From positions 1 through 64,000 of the forward strand of contig JASWJB010000123.1 of NCBI GenBank assembly GCA_032433595.1: a DNA stretch of 64,000 nt. Reading direction: 5' to 3'. Under the pieces are notes generated by a model, which had not been told where the DNA came from, made no database searches, and worked only from the letters and a program-made list of their open reading frames with translations. This DNA comes from Conoideocrella luteorostrata (taxonomy: Eukaryota; Ascomycota; Sordariomycetes; Hypocreales; Clavicipitaceae). How positions within the stretch are numbered: the stretch's first letter is position 1; each line of letters begins with the position of its first letter. Below, in pieces: positions 1 to 11,831 of this stretch. A program made the position numbers and the translations under genes.

Positions 1-2499
1 TATTTGGCCTGCAAACTTGGCAAACTTGAGACCGAGAAAACTCTGCGTGAACTTACATGGCTGCCTGCCTCTGGGTTGTTCACGTAGATGGATGGCAAAG
101 ATGGATTGTTCAACTGGTCTGACGGCCGCCACTACTACACTGCGCCTTCTCCCCACCCTGCCTCAGACATTATGCAAGGAGGTTTTGCAGTTGTATGGGA
201 CGGAACGTCATAGCCCATTCGGTACTATTCCACTGGGGAGGGGGTGCGGCCAGACAAAAGCCCTCTTTTTCTAGTTGGTGTTTCTCATGCCTATACCCCG
301 TATGTTGCATGCATACCCCATACATGGCTGAAAAGTTTGGTACGGGCTCTTGAGCCGCGAGTTTCATGGCCGAGGGGCGACGATTGAAAAAAAAAAAACA
401 CCACCACCACCACTACCACCGCCACCTCCACCACCACGCTATTGCCCAAAACACTCACCTGCAGCTGCAGCTGCAAGGACACTATCATCCAATTCCCAAC
501 ATGGATGTTCCTTGCATGTTCGCTTTCCCAATCCATTCCCCTCCTGTCTGTTTACTAGGTGGCGAAAACGCCTTCTTACGTGCCGCAACCAATATAAAGT
601 ACTTTGACGTGACGAGATTGAGTACGACGGGGGTCTTTTGCGGCTGGGACCAGGCTTGAGGTCACTCACCACTCACCACCACCAGTGCTCTCTCAAGAGA
701 GAGGGACAAGACGCTAAATATTGGACCTAACTGATGTGCTTTGGAGAATAGGGGATACTCTGTCCTTGGGGTGTTTGCATGCTAACTTAGGGACGGAGCT
801 TTTTGGCGTCACACAGCAGCAAAATGCATCAGCAGAGCAACGGCGGCCCTTTCTCCTCCCCCTTCACAAGGCCGGTGATACAACAGACAGCGCAAGGCAA
901 CACACAGCAGGTGTGCTGAAGGACAATATAAAATAAATTGGGTTCAGGTTTGTTTGTCTATTTCGGGAACGCCGTGCAATATAGTCGTACAACATGTGTA
1001 TATGACCGCATCCACCCGTCCACCCGTCCACCCATCCACCCACGGCACCTCAGGTGCTTGAGAATCGGGATTGTATGACGCTCAGGAGGAGGCTGAAATT
1101 GGGCGTGGCACAACGGTGCACGACAACGTCCAGCCATCCGGGTTGACCGCGTTTTTGCGCAGAGCAGCGTAGATGGGCTTGTAGGTTGTGCGTTGGCAAG
1201 CAACTGCATTGAGAGTGCGGATGATATGCATGACATGGCAAGCGTCCGGCGCGGTCTAGAAGGCAAAGATTGGTCGTGATGAGACATTTGATCCCAAGTC
1301 ATGAAGTGTCGATTGCCGACGTGTACATTCATCGAAGCGAATCGTGCGGAAATGGTATCAATTGCACAAAGTCCGTCGTTATTGGGTGGCAAATTCGATA
1401 GGGTCTTTTGACAGCTTAGATTCTTGCATTTACTATTGGGTCATGCATGAAGCTCTTCGGTGCCAATAGTGTCCACGGTGCTCACCTGCCGTTCCACCAT
1501 GTTGAGCCCGGCTTGAACATCCATCGGTTTTGTTTGTACGTTTGCATCATATTTCGCCGTTATAAGCATCAAACTTTATGTGAGTGTTTGCTACAGTTTG
1601 ATTCACCGCATCGTACAATGGAGATCATGCAAGGCCATGTATGCTTGACTCATGATGAATATGCAATACAGATCAAGTGAACCCTGGTGTTACATATACT
1701 GTGCAGCAGCAGCAATTTTCACTGGCCGCATGGAGGGGTGAGCATTATGTAGCTGGATGGCTGGGTAGGTGGACAGATGGAGCATGAGCGAGTGAGCTGT
1801 TGCGGCAAAAACACGCCCCCATCATTGGCCGCCATAACAAGAGCATGGACGTCTAGAAAGGGAGTTGGTCTCCGTTGCCAAAAACAGCAGCAGTACAGAT
1901 GTTCTTCATTGTCCACACAGCCTGACAGCCTGGACAGTTTCGCGTAGAGACACATCCGAGAGAGAGACAAGCACACACACGCGAAAAAAGGGAATCCGCA
2001 ATGATATGTTCGCCCTTGTTCCACAGCTTTTTTCGGTGGGACTCTATCCGAGTCTCAGACTGGTGCAAGCAGTCTTTCCGATGGGACTGGCACAGAGTGG
2101 TCTTTGCCCATCCCCGCTTAGACCTGGGGGCGAATCATTCGGAGAAGGTCGATCGTGTAGATGGGGCGAAAGCTAATTAGGCTCGGTAGAATATGATAGT
2201 AAAAGGCCGATTTTGGGCGCAGGGTTGGCTGAGGTATTATGGGTTGGATGCTGGTCAAGCTGAACACTTTCTTGTGTGGATGGAATCGAAAGCCCCTCTT
2301 CGATCTAAGACAAACTCACAAGGGTGGCATTTGAGAAACTTTGCTGGCCAGCCTTTTGAGCCTCCTCAGCCTTCTCATCATGGGGCCATTTGTGACAGTT
2401 CGGAAAAAACAGTCGATTTTGAGGTGGAGAGAACTCCGTGAATGATTTAATGGTGGCGGGTAGGGGTGGTGTGAGATACATTTGGGGAGTTGGAGCTAG
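1..2499. other. Intergenic or unassigned, no convincing gene
   Basis: No open frame here has protein-like composition together with splice signals. The stretch has a CCA-rich run near 399-437, CTGCAG repeats near 461-478, and four 8-bp units (TCCACCCG/A) at 1011-1042. Short open frames, such as about 144 codons on the minus strand at 958-1392, look like chance. The right end is the 3' flank of URM1. Confidence 0.5.
1011..1042. repeat. Tandem 8-bp repeat, 4 units
   Basis: Four consecutive copies of TCCACCC followed by G, G, A and A. This is a simple tandem array with no associated gene. Confidence 0.9.
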
Positions 2500-3327
2500 C
2501 TAGCCTCCATGCAAGGTCGAGACGAAGAGAATATTATCGCCACTCTTCAGTTCATATGCCTCTTCTCCCTCTAGTTCCCAATCGGCATCATTAATAAGAA
2601 CCAGGATGCCCGGGCGGCTGCATTATCAAGACGGGTGCGTTAGTTAGTGGATACTCGCTGTAGGGTTGAAGCAATAAGCACATGTTTAGCCAAGGAATTT
2701 GCCTGTGGTTGGCTCTCATGGATTTTCCAGGGTCGATAATTGTATAGTTCGACTGGCCCAGACAACTCCGTATGCCTGCAGAGTCAAAGCAGCGGGTACC
2801 AGCGTTGCATATGACAGTTGTAGTTGCCACTCCCAATTCAGGATTGGCCTGCTCTGAGTGCATCAAAGTAGGAAACGAATCAGAAAGTGGTACATACAGA
2901 TGGTTGTCCAGAATAAAAAGTTCCTGACGTGTATCTTTCATTACGTTTTGGCAAAGATGATCGATCAGAAAAGCTATATTGGCAGGTTCGCCATCCCTGT
3001 CCATGCTCGGAAGTCTGAGCGAATGGTGTCGCTGGTCAGAAAAGAGCATCTCCAGGCCCCCTCTACATGTGAAATGGTCAGTAAATGTCTATTGTGGAAA
3101 ACATAAACAACATTGTGATGGGGCAAAGGCGTAGATCGATAAGTGCATTCGTTATGAGGAGCTTCGCGATTGGACGTATCACCAACGTTGATCCATGACT
3201 CGCAAATTGCCGCCGCGTCGAGCTGAAAAGCCAGAAAATGTGACAGAATCAATCGTGCTTCAACTTACGAGAACTCGACAGCTATGGTAAGCTGGTCGCC
3301 AGAATTTTGTGTCGCTGTGGTGGCCAT
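2500..3327 (-). CDS. URM1: Ubiquitin-related modifier 1 (Urm1)
   Basis: Urm1 is a ubiquitin-fold sulfur carrier. Its thiocarboxylated C-terminus donates sulfur for 2-thiolation of wobble uridine (s2U34) in tRNAs, and it can also be conjugated to proteins. Three exons on the minus strand: 3269-3327, 2898-3062 and 2500-2617. The introns of 206 and 280 nt use GTAAGT and GTATGT donors and TAG and CAG acceptors. Joined phases give 113 aa, close to the usual size of about 100. Diagnostic stretches are [14 protein letters not shown] in exons 1-2, [12 protein letters not shown] and ELFILDNHL in exon 2, and the C-terminal [19 protein letters not shown] block ending VSTLHGG. The terminal Gly-Gly is the activated end. 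The ATG at 3327 starts a short N-terminal extension. It is transcribed divergently from ELP2, whose product acts on the same nucleotide. Confidence 0.95.
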
Positions 3328-3646
3328 TTTGAGAACCTACGCCGACTGTCGAAGTTTTTGAATGTGATCAGAATGAAGGTGCTCGGACGTGTTCATCTAA
3401 TACCAGCATTAGCCCTGACATATTGGCGTCGCTGCGAGTGGTGGTCGGCTTTTTGCTTTGCGGTTGCCACTCCTAACAGAGACGTACCGTTTCCGCATGC
3501 AATTACTGTTAATGCGGTTGATGGTTCTTATCGATAAGCAGAGAACCTGGGTGAAACTTTGGTGGTGGGTAGCGTAGCCAATCAGCTTCCGTATCGGACA
3601 CAATTTTCAGACTCACATCGAATGTCATGATCAATGAATCGTGGAT
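3328..3646. promoter_or_regulatory. Shared URM1/ELP2 divergent promoter region
   Basis: The 319 bp separate the start codons of two divergent genes. There is a CCAAT box at 3578-3582 (context TAGCCAATCAG). A perfect 12-bp palindrome, CTTATCGATAAG, at 3527-3538 contains back-to-back GATA/TATC cores. Both lie centrally enough to serve either gene. That they regulate is inference from position; the motifs themselves are visible. Confidence 0.6.
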
Positions 3647-6040
3647 ATGAGCGCAAAAGAGGTATCAGTAGATTACCTGTCTGTGGGAGCAAACAGAAAA
3701 ACCGCTGTTGCTGATTGGAGCTCGACTGGATTACTGGCTTTTGGTGCCGATGTGAACATCGCACTGTGGCGGCCGGCAGTGAGTTTTTCCTCTTTCATTT
3801 GGCACAGACGCGATGCGATGCTGGAACAAGACCTAATTTTAAACTAGCTGTACCCTCCAAAGGGAATCGAAAGTATATTAAGTGGTCATACAGAAGCCGT
3901 CAAAGCGGTTTTATTCTTACCCGAAGATGAAAAGGATGAAGTAAGCTATATCGTTTCGGGATCTGACGATAAGACACTGCTTTTCTGGAAGTCCACTCAA
4001 GATCGGCAAAAATTTGAGGCTATTCAGACATCTTCTGAGCATACTGCACCAGTCAACTGCGTTACTGCCGTACGTGTTGATGACCATCCTGCCAAATGGA
4101 TCGTTGCGACTGGCGCCGCAGATGCCACTGTCAAGATATGGTCTTTCCAGAATGACCAGGTGCAGTTGCTCCAGTCAATAAAGACGGCACCAAAATTCTT
4201 CCCTTTGACTCTTTCTATGGGAATTATAGACGGCGATGTTCTCATTCTAGCGGCTGCGGGAACTCGTGAGACCGTGCAGATCCTTACCGCTAATTTAACG
4301 AGTCCGACCATAGACTTCGGCGTGCAAGCGACACTATATGGCCACGAGGGTTGGGTCAGATCTCTGAGCTTCACAAAAGAAACGAGCGAAAAAGGTAGCG
4401 ACCTTCTTCTAGCTTCAGCAAGCCAAGATAAATACATTCGTATCTGGCGAGTCCACCAGGGAAAAGAGTTGCCTGCTCTTGCGACATCCGGATCCGATCC
4501 CTTAAGCGGCGCATTTCTGCCTGGGAAGTCTCCATCAAACAAAGCCTATCGCTTAAAGGTTGCAGGTAGGGACTTTTCTGTGACATTCGAGGCGCTGCTT
4601 CTTGGCCACGAAGACTGGATATATAGCGCACGGTGGCACACCCATGCCGACGGCAAGCTGCAGCTTCTTTCAACGTCCGCCGATAACTCATTAGCTATCT
4701 GGGAGGCGGACCCTACATCTGGTATTTGGGTTAGCATGGCCAGGTTAGGTGAGATTAGCAGAGAAAAGGGCGCAACGACAGCAACTGGCAGCACTGGTGG
4801 TTTCTGGACAGGATTGTGGTCATCAGATGGAAATTCAGTTGCCTGCCTAGGAAGGACTGGAAGCTGGAGACGTTGGGAATACGATGCAAAGTCAGACACC
4901 TGGAAGCCATGTGTAGCCGTAACCGGTCATACCAAGGCTGTAACTGGCATTACCTGGTCCAAGGGCGGGGGATATCTTCTGTCCACCAGCTCGGATCAGA
5001 CATCTCGTCTGCACACTAAATGGACAGCTTCAAGTGCTAACACTTGGCACGAGATGTCACGTCCGCAGATCCACGGGTACGATCTGAATTGCATTGACAC
5101 TCTTGGCGGATCACAATTTGTGTCTGGCGCAGACGAGAAGCTTATGAGAGTATTCAGCAAACCTAAAGCAGTTGCTACACTACTAAGTAGATTGGCGGGT
5201 TTTGGCAATGAAAACGTCCAAGATATGCCTGATGCTGCCAACATGCCAGTATTGGGGCTTTCAAACAAGGCCATCGACAGGGTGGACGACGACCAAGAAA
5301 TCCAGCCTATTGATGACCGAGACCGGGACGCGATGGATCCAGCCTCGATTGTTAAGAAGTCCTACCTGGAAATCGAACATCCACCGTTCGAAGAGACGCT
5401 CTCCAGACATACACTATGGCCTGAGACTGAGAAACTTTATGGTCATGGCTATGAGATCTCGTGTTTGGCAGCTAGCCACGATGGCAAGCTCATTGCCAGT
5501 GCTTGTAAAGCCAGTTCGACAAACCATGCCGTCATTAGGCTGTTCGAGACGGAGAGGTGGACGGAGATTAGACCCCCACTTGTTGCACACTCCCTGACAA
5601 CGACACGCCTCAGATTTTCAAGCGACGACAATTATCTTCTGAGTGTGGGTCGTGATCGTCAATGGGCAGTTTTCGAGAGAAATCCTGACGAAGCTGCCTT
5701 GTACACACTCCTCCAATTGAACCCGAAAGGTCACAGCAGAATGATTCTTGATGCTGCTTGGGCGCCATCGCAGAGCCCGCTGTTTGCCACCGCAGGCAGA
5801 GATAAACAGGTCAGAGTTTGGTCATCTCAGAGGTCAGAGAATGGTCAGATACAATTTTCGCAGACAACGGCATTGCCTTGTCCTGGATCAGTTACGTCTG
5901 TGGACTTCCTTCCCGTTGACGTCCATGGGCAATTTATCCTGGCCGTTGGAACTGAAGCAGGCAAGATCAGCATATGCCTAGTGAGTGATGATGGTACCGC
6001 AGTTACGGAACTGCAATCCCCAGCTGAGTATGAGCCATGA
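3647..6040 (+). CDS. ELP2: Elongator complex subunit 2 (WD40 protein)
   Basis: Elp2 is the double WD40-propeller scaffold of Elongator, the six-subunit complex that builds the cm5/mcm5 side chain on wobble uridines. Two exons: 3647-3778 and 3848-6040. The 69-nt intron has donor GTGAGT and acceptor CTAG, phase 0. The product is 774 aa; yeast Elp2 is 788. Exon 1 carries SVGANRKTAVADWSSTGLLAFG and WRPA, a typical Elp2 start. Exon 2 starts YPPKGIESILSGHTEAV and has repeated GH...WD/RIW-type blades, for example SGSDDKTLLFW, GHEGWVRSL, GHEDWIYSARWH, SADNSLAIW, GHTKAVTGITWS, GHGYEISCLA and AGRDKQVRVW. A GTG two codons upstream is open, but the ATG at 3647 fits the family better. Divergent partner of URM1. 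Confidence 0.96.
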
Positions 6041-8170
6041 AGCAACATAATTCCAATAGTAGAAGTTTACGATTAACACAATGATAGAATGAATTTACCC
6101 AAGGCAGCGTTGCAGTTGGCATGGAGGCCGATCAGCAAAACTACTATGTCCACGACTTATTCTTTGGCAGTGGCTGGCGAGGACAGTTCTTTGAGACTAT
6201 TTTCTTTCCACGAGTCATATCTTCGAGTACGATAGACTTGGTATTATTACTGAAGATAAACGAGAGGCGTTACGTTTGCGACGGAATATTGATAGATAAA
6301 GGTGGACCGGGCCACGATTTTCATAGCTACTAAAGAGCTGTCAGTTCGTTGAGATTGTTTCCTTATATTGTTTCTCGTGATAGTCTTGTGACCGTGACCA
6401 CTTTGACGATGATACTAACTCGATGCTCTTCGACATCTTCGGAAGTATCAAACTGAGCGTTACCTAATCTTATTGCATCCAACGAAATACTTTCCACTCA
6501 CTTCTGAATCCAAAGCTAGGAACTCCCCACAGAGCTTCGCATTGGATGGAGGATATGAACATGAACACTGCTGACCAGATTTGCAAGTAAGCTCCTTACA
6601 TAACCACTTCCTTGTATTGGGGAATGATTCCTCTTGGTTGCCACCTTTGTGAACTATTTCCGACTTACAACACGAAACGCAAGATTTCATCATCAAGGCA
6701 CCGTTCCCACTTACTTGGCCTGTGGGTGGGAAGTCCTTTAAGCCCTGTTTAATGTGAGAATATAGCGCATCTGAACAACATGTTGTACAATGCCAGACTA
6801 CATCCCCAGTGGTGCTCTCCTCGTCATGGGGCAGTTGCTAAGAGTGCTAAATTACCCGCGCCTATTCACAAGCAATGACCAAGACAGCAAGTGCCATGCT
6901 TAAAAGATCTGATTGACGATGATACTGCACCTGGCAAGCTATTGGTGTAGCATCAACGCTGCGCTACCAAGACCACCGCCCGGGGCGTAACTGATCCGGT
7001 TTCTTTATTTAGAAGGATTATTTGACGATGAAATCGCAAGCTTGTTAAGTGGGGAAGGTTGTAAGGTGCTGGATCCGTTTGCCTTGTTAGGGTCTAAGGC
7101 GATATAGCTATTTCCGCGGACGCATCCGAGCCAGCGATTCATTCATATCCAAGTTTGCTTCCAGAGCGGCACAAGCACGGCTCACTCAGTCAGTCAAAAT
7201 ATCTGTTCACATGGGAAGGTGCTTTCCGCGGACAATCCTTCTCATGAAACTCTCCAATTGTCTAGACTTTCCGCACATGTGGATGCAGGGCAGCGACGAT
7301 CCCCCATCCACCCCCCCGGCCAGGCTTACTTACTTGGACAAGATGTGTGAACCAGAACGCTTAGCATGAACTATTTTGCTGGGATTCGTATGATCCTGAT
7401 GAACATTGGTCATGAGTTGACCTCGGGGAGTGGATCTTGGCATCCACCCCCGGATTACAGGGTGACTTGGGGTGGGAGGCCGGAGACTAACTCCTCAACT
7501 TTATTTTTAAGTATGCCGCACGGGGAGATGCTAACATAGAGAATGTTGCCACCGGAGTGATTTATCCCCGGAGAAGTAATCATTTGGGTTTGCATGGGAG
7601 AAGGTAGCACGGCATCATAGCTGATTCATGAGGAAGGCAAACAAAACGTGTGATCAACTCGGGCGTCAAGGAGAAGATGGTTTTTATATTACCGTAGTGA
7701 CTATGAGGGCTTTCACTTCAGAAGCATATACTACAGTTTGGGATAAATTTGATGTGTTGAAATTGACTTCAACTCTCCGTACGCATAGCAGAAGCGCGCA
7801 CCCCGGCGTTATAATGACTCTCGGAGACGTCGATATCTCACAAGCGACTACGCAGACTTGGCGGCGCCACCCAACTCCCTCACCTAATACAATATCACAT
7901 CGGGGTCTCAACTATCCATCCTTTAACATTCCTGTAGCAAAGACCTGCCTCATAGGGAAACTCGTGGCATCGGGAGATACTCAACCAGTCTACGACACAG
8001 AGATGAGACGCCCAGGCCCAACATCGAGTAATGACAGAGAGACGCCAGCTCAAGTAAAAGAATAAATAAGATGAATATTCCCAGCTACATTCGCTTTTCT
8101 TCTGCTCATCCTCTTCATCGTACTCATCAAATATCTCTTGAAACTTATTCATCCAAGAAACATCTCCATC
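6041..8170. other. Intergenic, ELP2 3' flank and protease promoter
   Basis: No gene is supported over 2.1 kb. Two frames stand out but were not accepted. One is a cysteine-rich minus-strand frame of 77 codons (6460-6693), reported as a finding. The other is a plus frame at 7628-8065 with no recognisable motif, directly upstream of the protease and overlapping its likely promoter. Confidence 0.5.
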
Positions 8171-9669
8171 ATGCGCGGCTCAACACTTCTCCTCGCAGCT
8201 CTGCCTGCGGCATTTGCTGCTCCCGCGGAACGCACCAAGCCCGCCCCTCTGAGCATGGGCAGCGGCACCACCGGCAAATACATCGTCAAGCTCAGGGACG
8301 GCACCGAGGTTTCTGCCCTGAACAGTGCTATTGGCCTGCTTAGCGTTAAGCCCGAGCATGTTTACAACACCGCCTTCCGCGGCTTCGCTTCCTCCATGGA
8401 CGAGTCTACTCTGGAGGCTGTCCGCATGCACCCCGATGTAAGTATAGGCACACATGGTCTTTCATGTTTCTTCGAGGACTTAGCTAGAAGATCGGTCTTA
8501 CTGACAGCCGCTGCATAGGTCGAGTACGTCGAGGAAGACGGCATTGCTACTATTGCCGGTTTCGTGGACCAGCAGAACCCTGTGTGGGGTCTTGCTCGTA
8601 TCTCAAGCCGCACCAAGGGCAAGAGAGTCTATACATATGATGAGAGAGCTGGTGAGGGCACTTGCTCCTATGTCATCGACACCGGCGTCGACGAGAACCA
8701 CAGGGTACGTGAACTACTTGTTTCCAGGTGCCACAGCGCGATCATTATCCTCCATATGACCTCTCAATCATCATCGCCCATCACAATAACAAAGAAAAGA
8801 CAGGAGGAGAACAAGAAGGAGAAGGAAAAGAGAAACGACGGCGAGAACGTGAGCAAGAAACTAACGCTCCATGATAGGAATTCGAGGGCCGCGCCAAGCA
8901 AGTCAAGTCCTGGATCCCCAACTCCAACCGCGATGACCACGGCCACGGCACCCATGTTTCCGGCACCATCGGCAGTAAGACCTACGGCGTGGCCAAAAAG
9001 ACCAAGATCTACGGCCTCAAAGTACTCGGCAGCAACGCCAGCGGCCCGGACTCCGGCATCATCGACGCCCTCAACTTCGTAGCCGAAGATGCCCCCAAGC
9101 GAGACTGCCCCAAAGGCGTCTTTGTCAACCTCAGCCTGACCGCTGATCGAAGACTGCAGTCCATGAACGATGCTGCGGCCGCGCTCGTCAGGAAGGGCTA
9201 CTTTGTGGCCGCCGCAGCTGGCAACTTCAACCGCGACGCTGCTCAAGAGTCTCCCGCTTCGGAGCCAACTATTTGCACTGTCGGGGGTACCCAGGAAAAT
9301 GATGGCCGGTACAGCGGTTCCAACTACGGCAAGTTTATTGATATCAATGCTCCTGCGGTGCAGGTCACTTCCACTATGCCCGGAGGCGGCACTGTAAGTT
9401 CTGAACGCTCTGCCTGATCCCTATGCTGGTGCTTAGATTTTGAGAGACTGATGGGGCGATTTGACATGTAGGGCGGCATGACTGGTACTTCCATGGCATC
9501 CCCTCACGTTGTAGGACTTGCTGCTTATTTGTCGTCTGTGGAAGGCATCACGGCTAGCTCAGCTTGCGACCGAATCGTTCAACTTGCGACAAAAGGTGCT
9601 ATTACTGGCAGGATGCCTCCCAACACTGTTAACTTGCTTGCCTTTAACGGTAATACAAAGGGCTTTTAA
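8171..9669 (+). CDS. Secreted subtilisin-like serine protease (S8, proteinase K type)
   Basis: Extracellular endopeptidase of the fungal proteinase K family, which includes the cuticle-degrading Pr1 proteases of insect pathogens. Four exons: 8171-8437, 8519-8704, 8878-9393 and 9472-9669, giving 388 aa. The introns are 81, 173 and 78 nt, with GTAAGT, GTACGT and GTAAGT donors. Residues 1 to about 16 are a signal peptide (MRGSTLLLAALPAAFAAP). An I9 inhibitor propeptide follows (KYIVKLRDGTEV). The mature domain has the full triad: Asp143 in YVIDTG, His174 in DDHGHGTHVSG and Ser330 in GTSMASPH. The oxyanion-hole Asn is in the AAAAGNFN block. The ATG at 8171 was chosen because it begins the signal peptide; the frame opens earlier without a secretion signal. 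Length and motifs are normal and nothing appears broken. Host or substrate role cannot be read from sequence. Confidence 0.95.
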
Positions 9670-10177
9670 AAGCAAGGTTTGCACCACAGAGTTACATTGC
9701 CATTTGATCATTACTGAACGCGACGGCTCGTCGGCCGTGAAAACCGTAGCTGGAATGCAGTGTATTTACACTATTAGTTAGTGAATACAAGCCCGTTTGT
9801 TGGTGTCTAACAACAATATGCCTGGTTCGGAATATTCAAAACAGCAGAAGGTGAGGAAGATACATTGCTATCAATTTAGTGGCAATATTCTCGCCAGAGC
9901 TCACGCAGTGGACAAGTAAAGCAAAGTAATCAACATTTGCAACAGTAAAGCAAACGAGAAACGAGGGGAAGGAAAGGGTAGCTTTGCATGGGATTTTATA
10001 TACGTATTTATTCCTAAAAGCGTGATAGCTTATGACTGAACGGCCAATTAGTCTCTCATGCCAGGAAAATACACTACAAAAATATAAGTTACCTAACCTA
10101 CAAGCTTCTCATAATAGGCCACCGTGCTGTTAAACCTCCTAGGAAGAGGAAGATTAGTTCATTCTCCGTCCCGCATA
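9670..10177. other. Intergenic, protease 3' flank
   Basis: No coding signal was seen in these 0.5 kb. Confidence 0.5.
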
Positions 10178-10442
10178 CTACTTCATCAACTCCCTCCCAG
10201 CAGCCTCACACAACACCTCCTCTAATCTTATCCCAACCGACCACTTTCTCTACCAATCTCAACTTCTTCCTCGCGTTCTCCCAGACGCCCTCTTCTCCAC
10301 CATCAGAAAGCTCACCAAGATTCCTCCCGTCCTCTCGGCCGCATTTTGCACCGAGCTATTCATTCATTGTAGAGATTCCCACCACCTGCGCAATTGCACC
10401 ATACAGCTCACGACATCTCCGTTGAAATCTGTTAGTTGTGCT
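10178..10442 (-). pseudogene. Decayed coding fragment, unknown family
   Basis: Read on the minus strand, this stretch looks like protein in consecutive blocks but is interrupted. An open segment from 10442 carries CRELYGAIAQVVGIS and ends at an in-frame TAG (10356-10358). The same frame continues with REDGRNLGELSDGGEEGVW and VEKVVGWDKI to a TGA at 10206-10208. A different frame over the last part reads EEVLCEAAGRELMK to a TAG at 10178-10180, suggesting a one-base frameshift near 10220-10230. No start codon or clean splice pair repairs it. I do not recognise the family. A composition artefact is the alternative, since the plus strand is C/T-rich here. Confidence 0.4.
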
Positions 10443-10902
10443 TCATGATAAGCGACAGAAGCTCAGAATGAACGCTCCTGTTGGCTGAATGGCAGTCTTC
10501 ATCCTCGCATCCTTTCTCACCCATTAGTTCTCGATGTCTACAATGAACAAGTTAAGCTGTACGATCTTGAGACCATGCCTATCTATCAAAACGATGACTC
10601 CCAACATATGGCACCAGCCGGTGACTTGTACTCGCTCTTTATATTCTATGTCTTGTTCACTACTATTAATATTACCTAACTCACGCCCGGTGCCCAACTC
10701 ATCAAGAGCCCAAGCATAAACCAACAAGCCCATGCCAACATTAACGCCAATGATGTTCCCTTCCATCGTGCCACTCTCTTCCGTCGCGACCCCCTTCCAC
10801 TCTCTATGTTAATACTACAAAATCCCAATGCAATTCAGTAAGATCTTTCGTTGTTTATCTGTCCCTAAGAATCCGACCGTGTGGTAGACAAACGAATGAC
10901 CC
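10443..10902. other. Intergenic, no gene seen
   Basis: A spacer downstream of the ssSPT-like gene. Nothing recognised on either strand. Confidence 0.5.
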
Positions 10903-11312
10903 CTACAGCTCCTTTTCAATACCTCCAACCATAGCCTCCTTTACAGCCTCGACTGACGGCATGACCGCGCTGGTCACACTCGCCGACATCTCCTTCACAG
11001 CTTCCCTCGATGGAGCAACCACGTTGATATGCTCTCCTTGGATGTAGTACCATGCTCGGCCGGCCAGGATCGTGATATGGTGTGGGAGATAGAGGATTGC
11101 GGCGATAAGGGTCATGCTGATGAGCAAGAACAGCACAGAATCTGAGGGCGTTGTTAGTACAACCTTTACTCTTTGTCCTGGGAATACATTGCGTATTCGC
11201 ACATACAAATAACAGACTTCTCCCATGAGCGAAACATGTTCAGCGCAAACGTAACCTCAAACGTGTACTGCTTCTGGCGAAGCCATCGTCGGCAATCAGC
11301 AGCAGTAGACAT
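10903..11312 (-). CDS. Serine palmitoyltransferase small subunit-like protein (ssSPT family)
   Basis: Small ER membrane activators of this type bind serine palmitoyltransferase, the first enzyme of sphingolipid synthesis, and tune its activity and acyl-CoA choice. Two exons: 11207-11312 and 10903-11141. The 65-nt intron has donor GTATGT and acceptor CTCAG. The product is 114 aa. The core reads YTFEVTFALNMFRSWEK, then a hydrophobic helix of about 20 residues (LFLLISMTLIAAILYLPHHI), then ILAGRAWYYIQG. This matches the family layout: Y..L.TALYMLE.WE., a transmembrane segment, and a Y.P.HI end. A C-terminal amphipathic extension of about 45 residues (VKEMSASVTSAVMPSVEAVK) is longer than in animal ssSPTs. 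Assignment is by eye and the intron is clear; other small membrane proteins remain possible. Confidence 0.78.
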
Positions 11313-11831
11313 ATCCGAGGGCGTGACTTGGGAGTTCGTGGCGCCGTCGGAATTCGTTATGTGATTTGCGATACGTGCCGACGTTTAGGCAGGAATGTGA
11401 AGGAACGACTGGCGCCTGCAATTAGCTCACTGACAGCCTGCGGGATGCTCAAAGCCTGGTGGTTGTGGAAAGTTGCGAATTGTCAGTCCCTGAAATGTCA
11501 ACCGGTAGAACACAAGCCAGAGCACCAGAGCACCAGAGCCAGGGGATATGATACGGACCCTCCCCAGGCGAACGCGGCGGCCCTTGTCGGCGCCAAAAAT
11601 TTGTACTCGCTAGTCGTCCGCATAAGCGCAAGTACAGATACATAAGTGCACGACGAGCTGGAACTGTATTCAATGTATCACTACCCCAATGCTCGTAGTT
11701 TCTCAACTGCCCATCTTCGTCCGCCCATCCCGGCAAAAGTACTCCGTACTCCGTAGTTTAGTGACATACCTAATTCTTGAATTGCACCTCCGACGCACAC
11801 AACCACAGTCTTTGCTAGACACTTAATTCAA
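11313..11831. promoter_or_regulatory. Divergent spacer with TACGGAGTA doublet
   Basis: This lies between the ssSPT-like gene (-) and the release factor gene (+). It contains two overlapping copies of TACTCCGTA at 11740-11755, 7 bp apart. No other gene is seen. Confidence 0.5.

Noticed and set aside
350..659. His/Pro-rich frames near the left end
   Set aside because: They are translations of a CCA-rich simple repeat, with no start context or splice support.
958..1392. 144-codon minus-strand frame
   Set aside because: It includes the translated TCCACCC repeat, and the rest has no protein-like motif.
8764..9246. 160-codon minus-strand open frame
   Set aside because: Antisense to the protease's third exon and second intron, with no independent signal.
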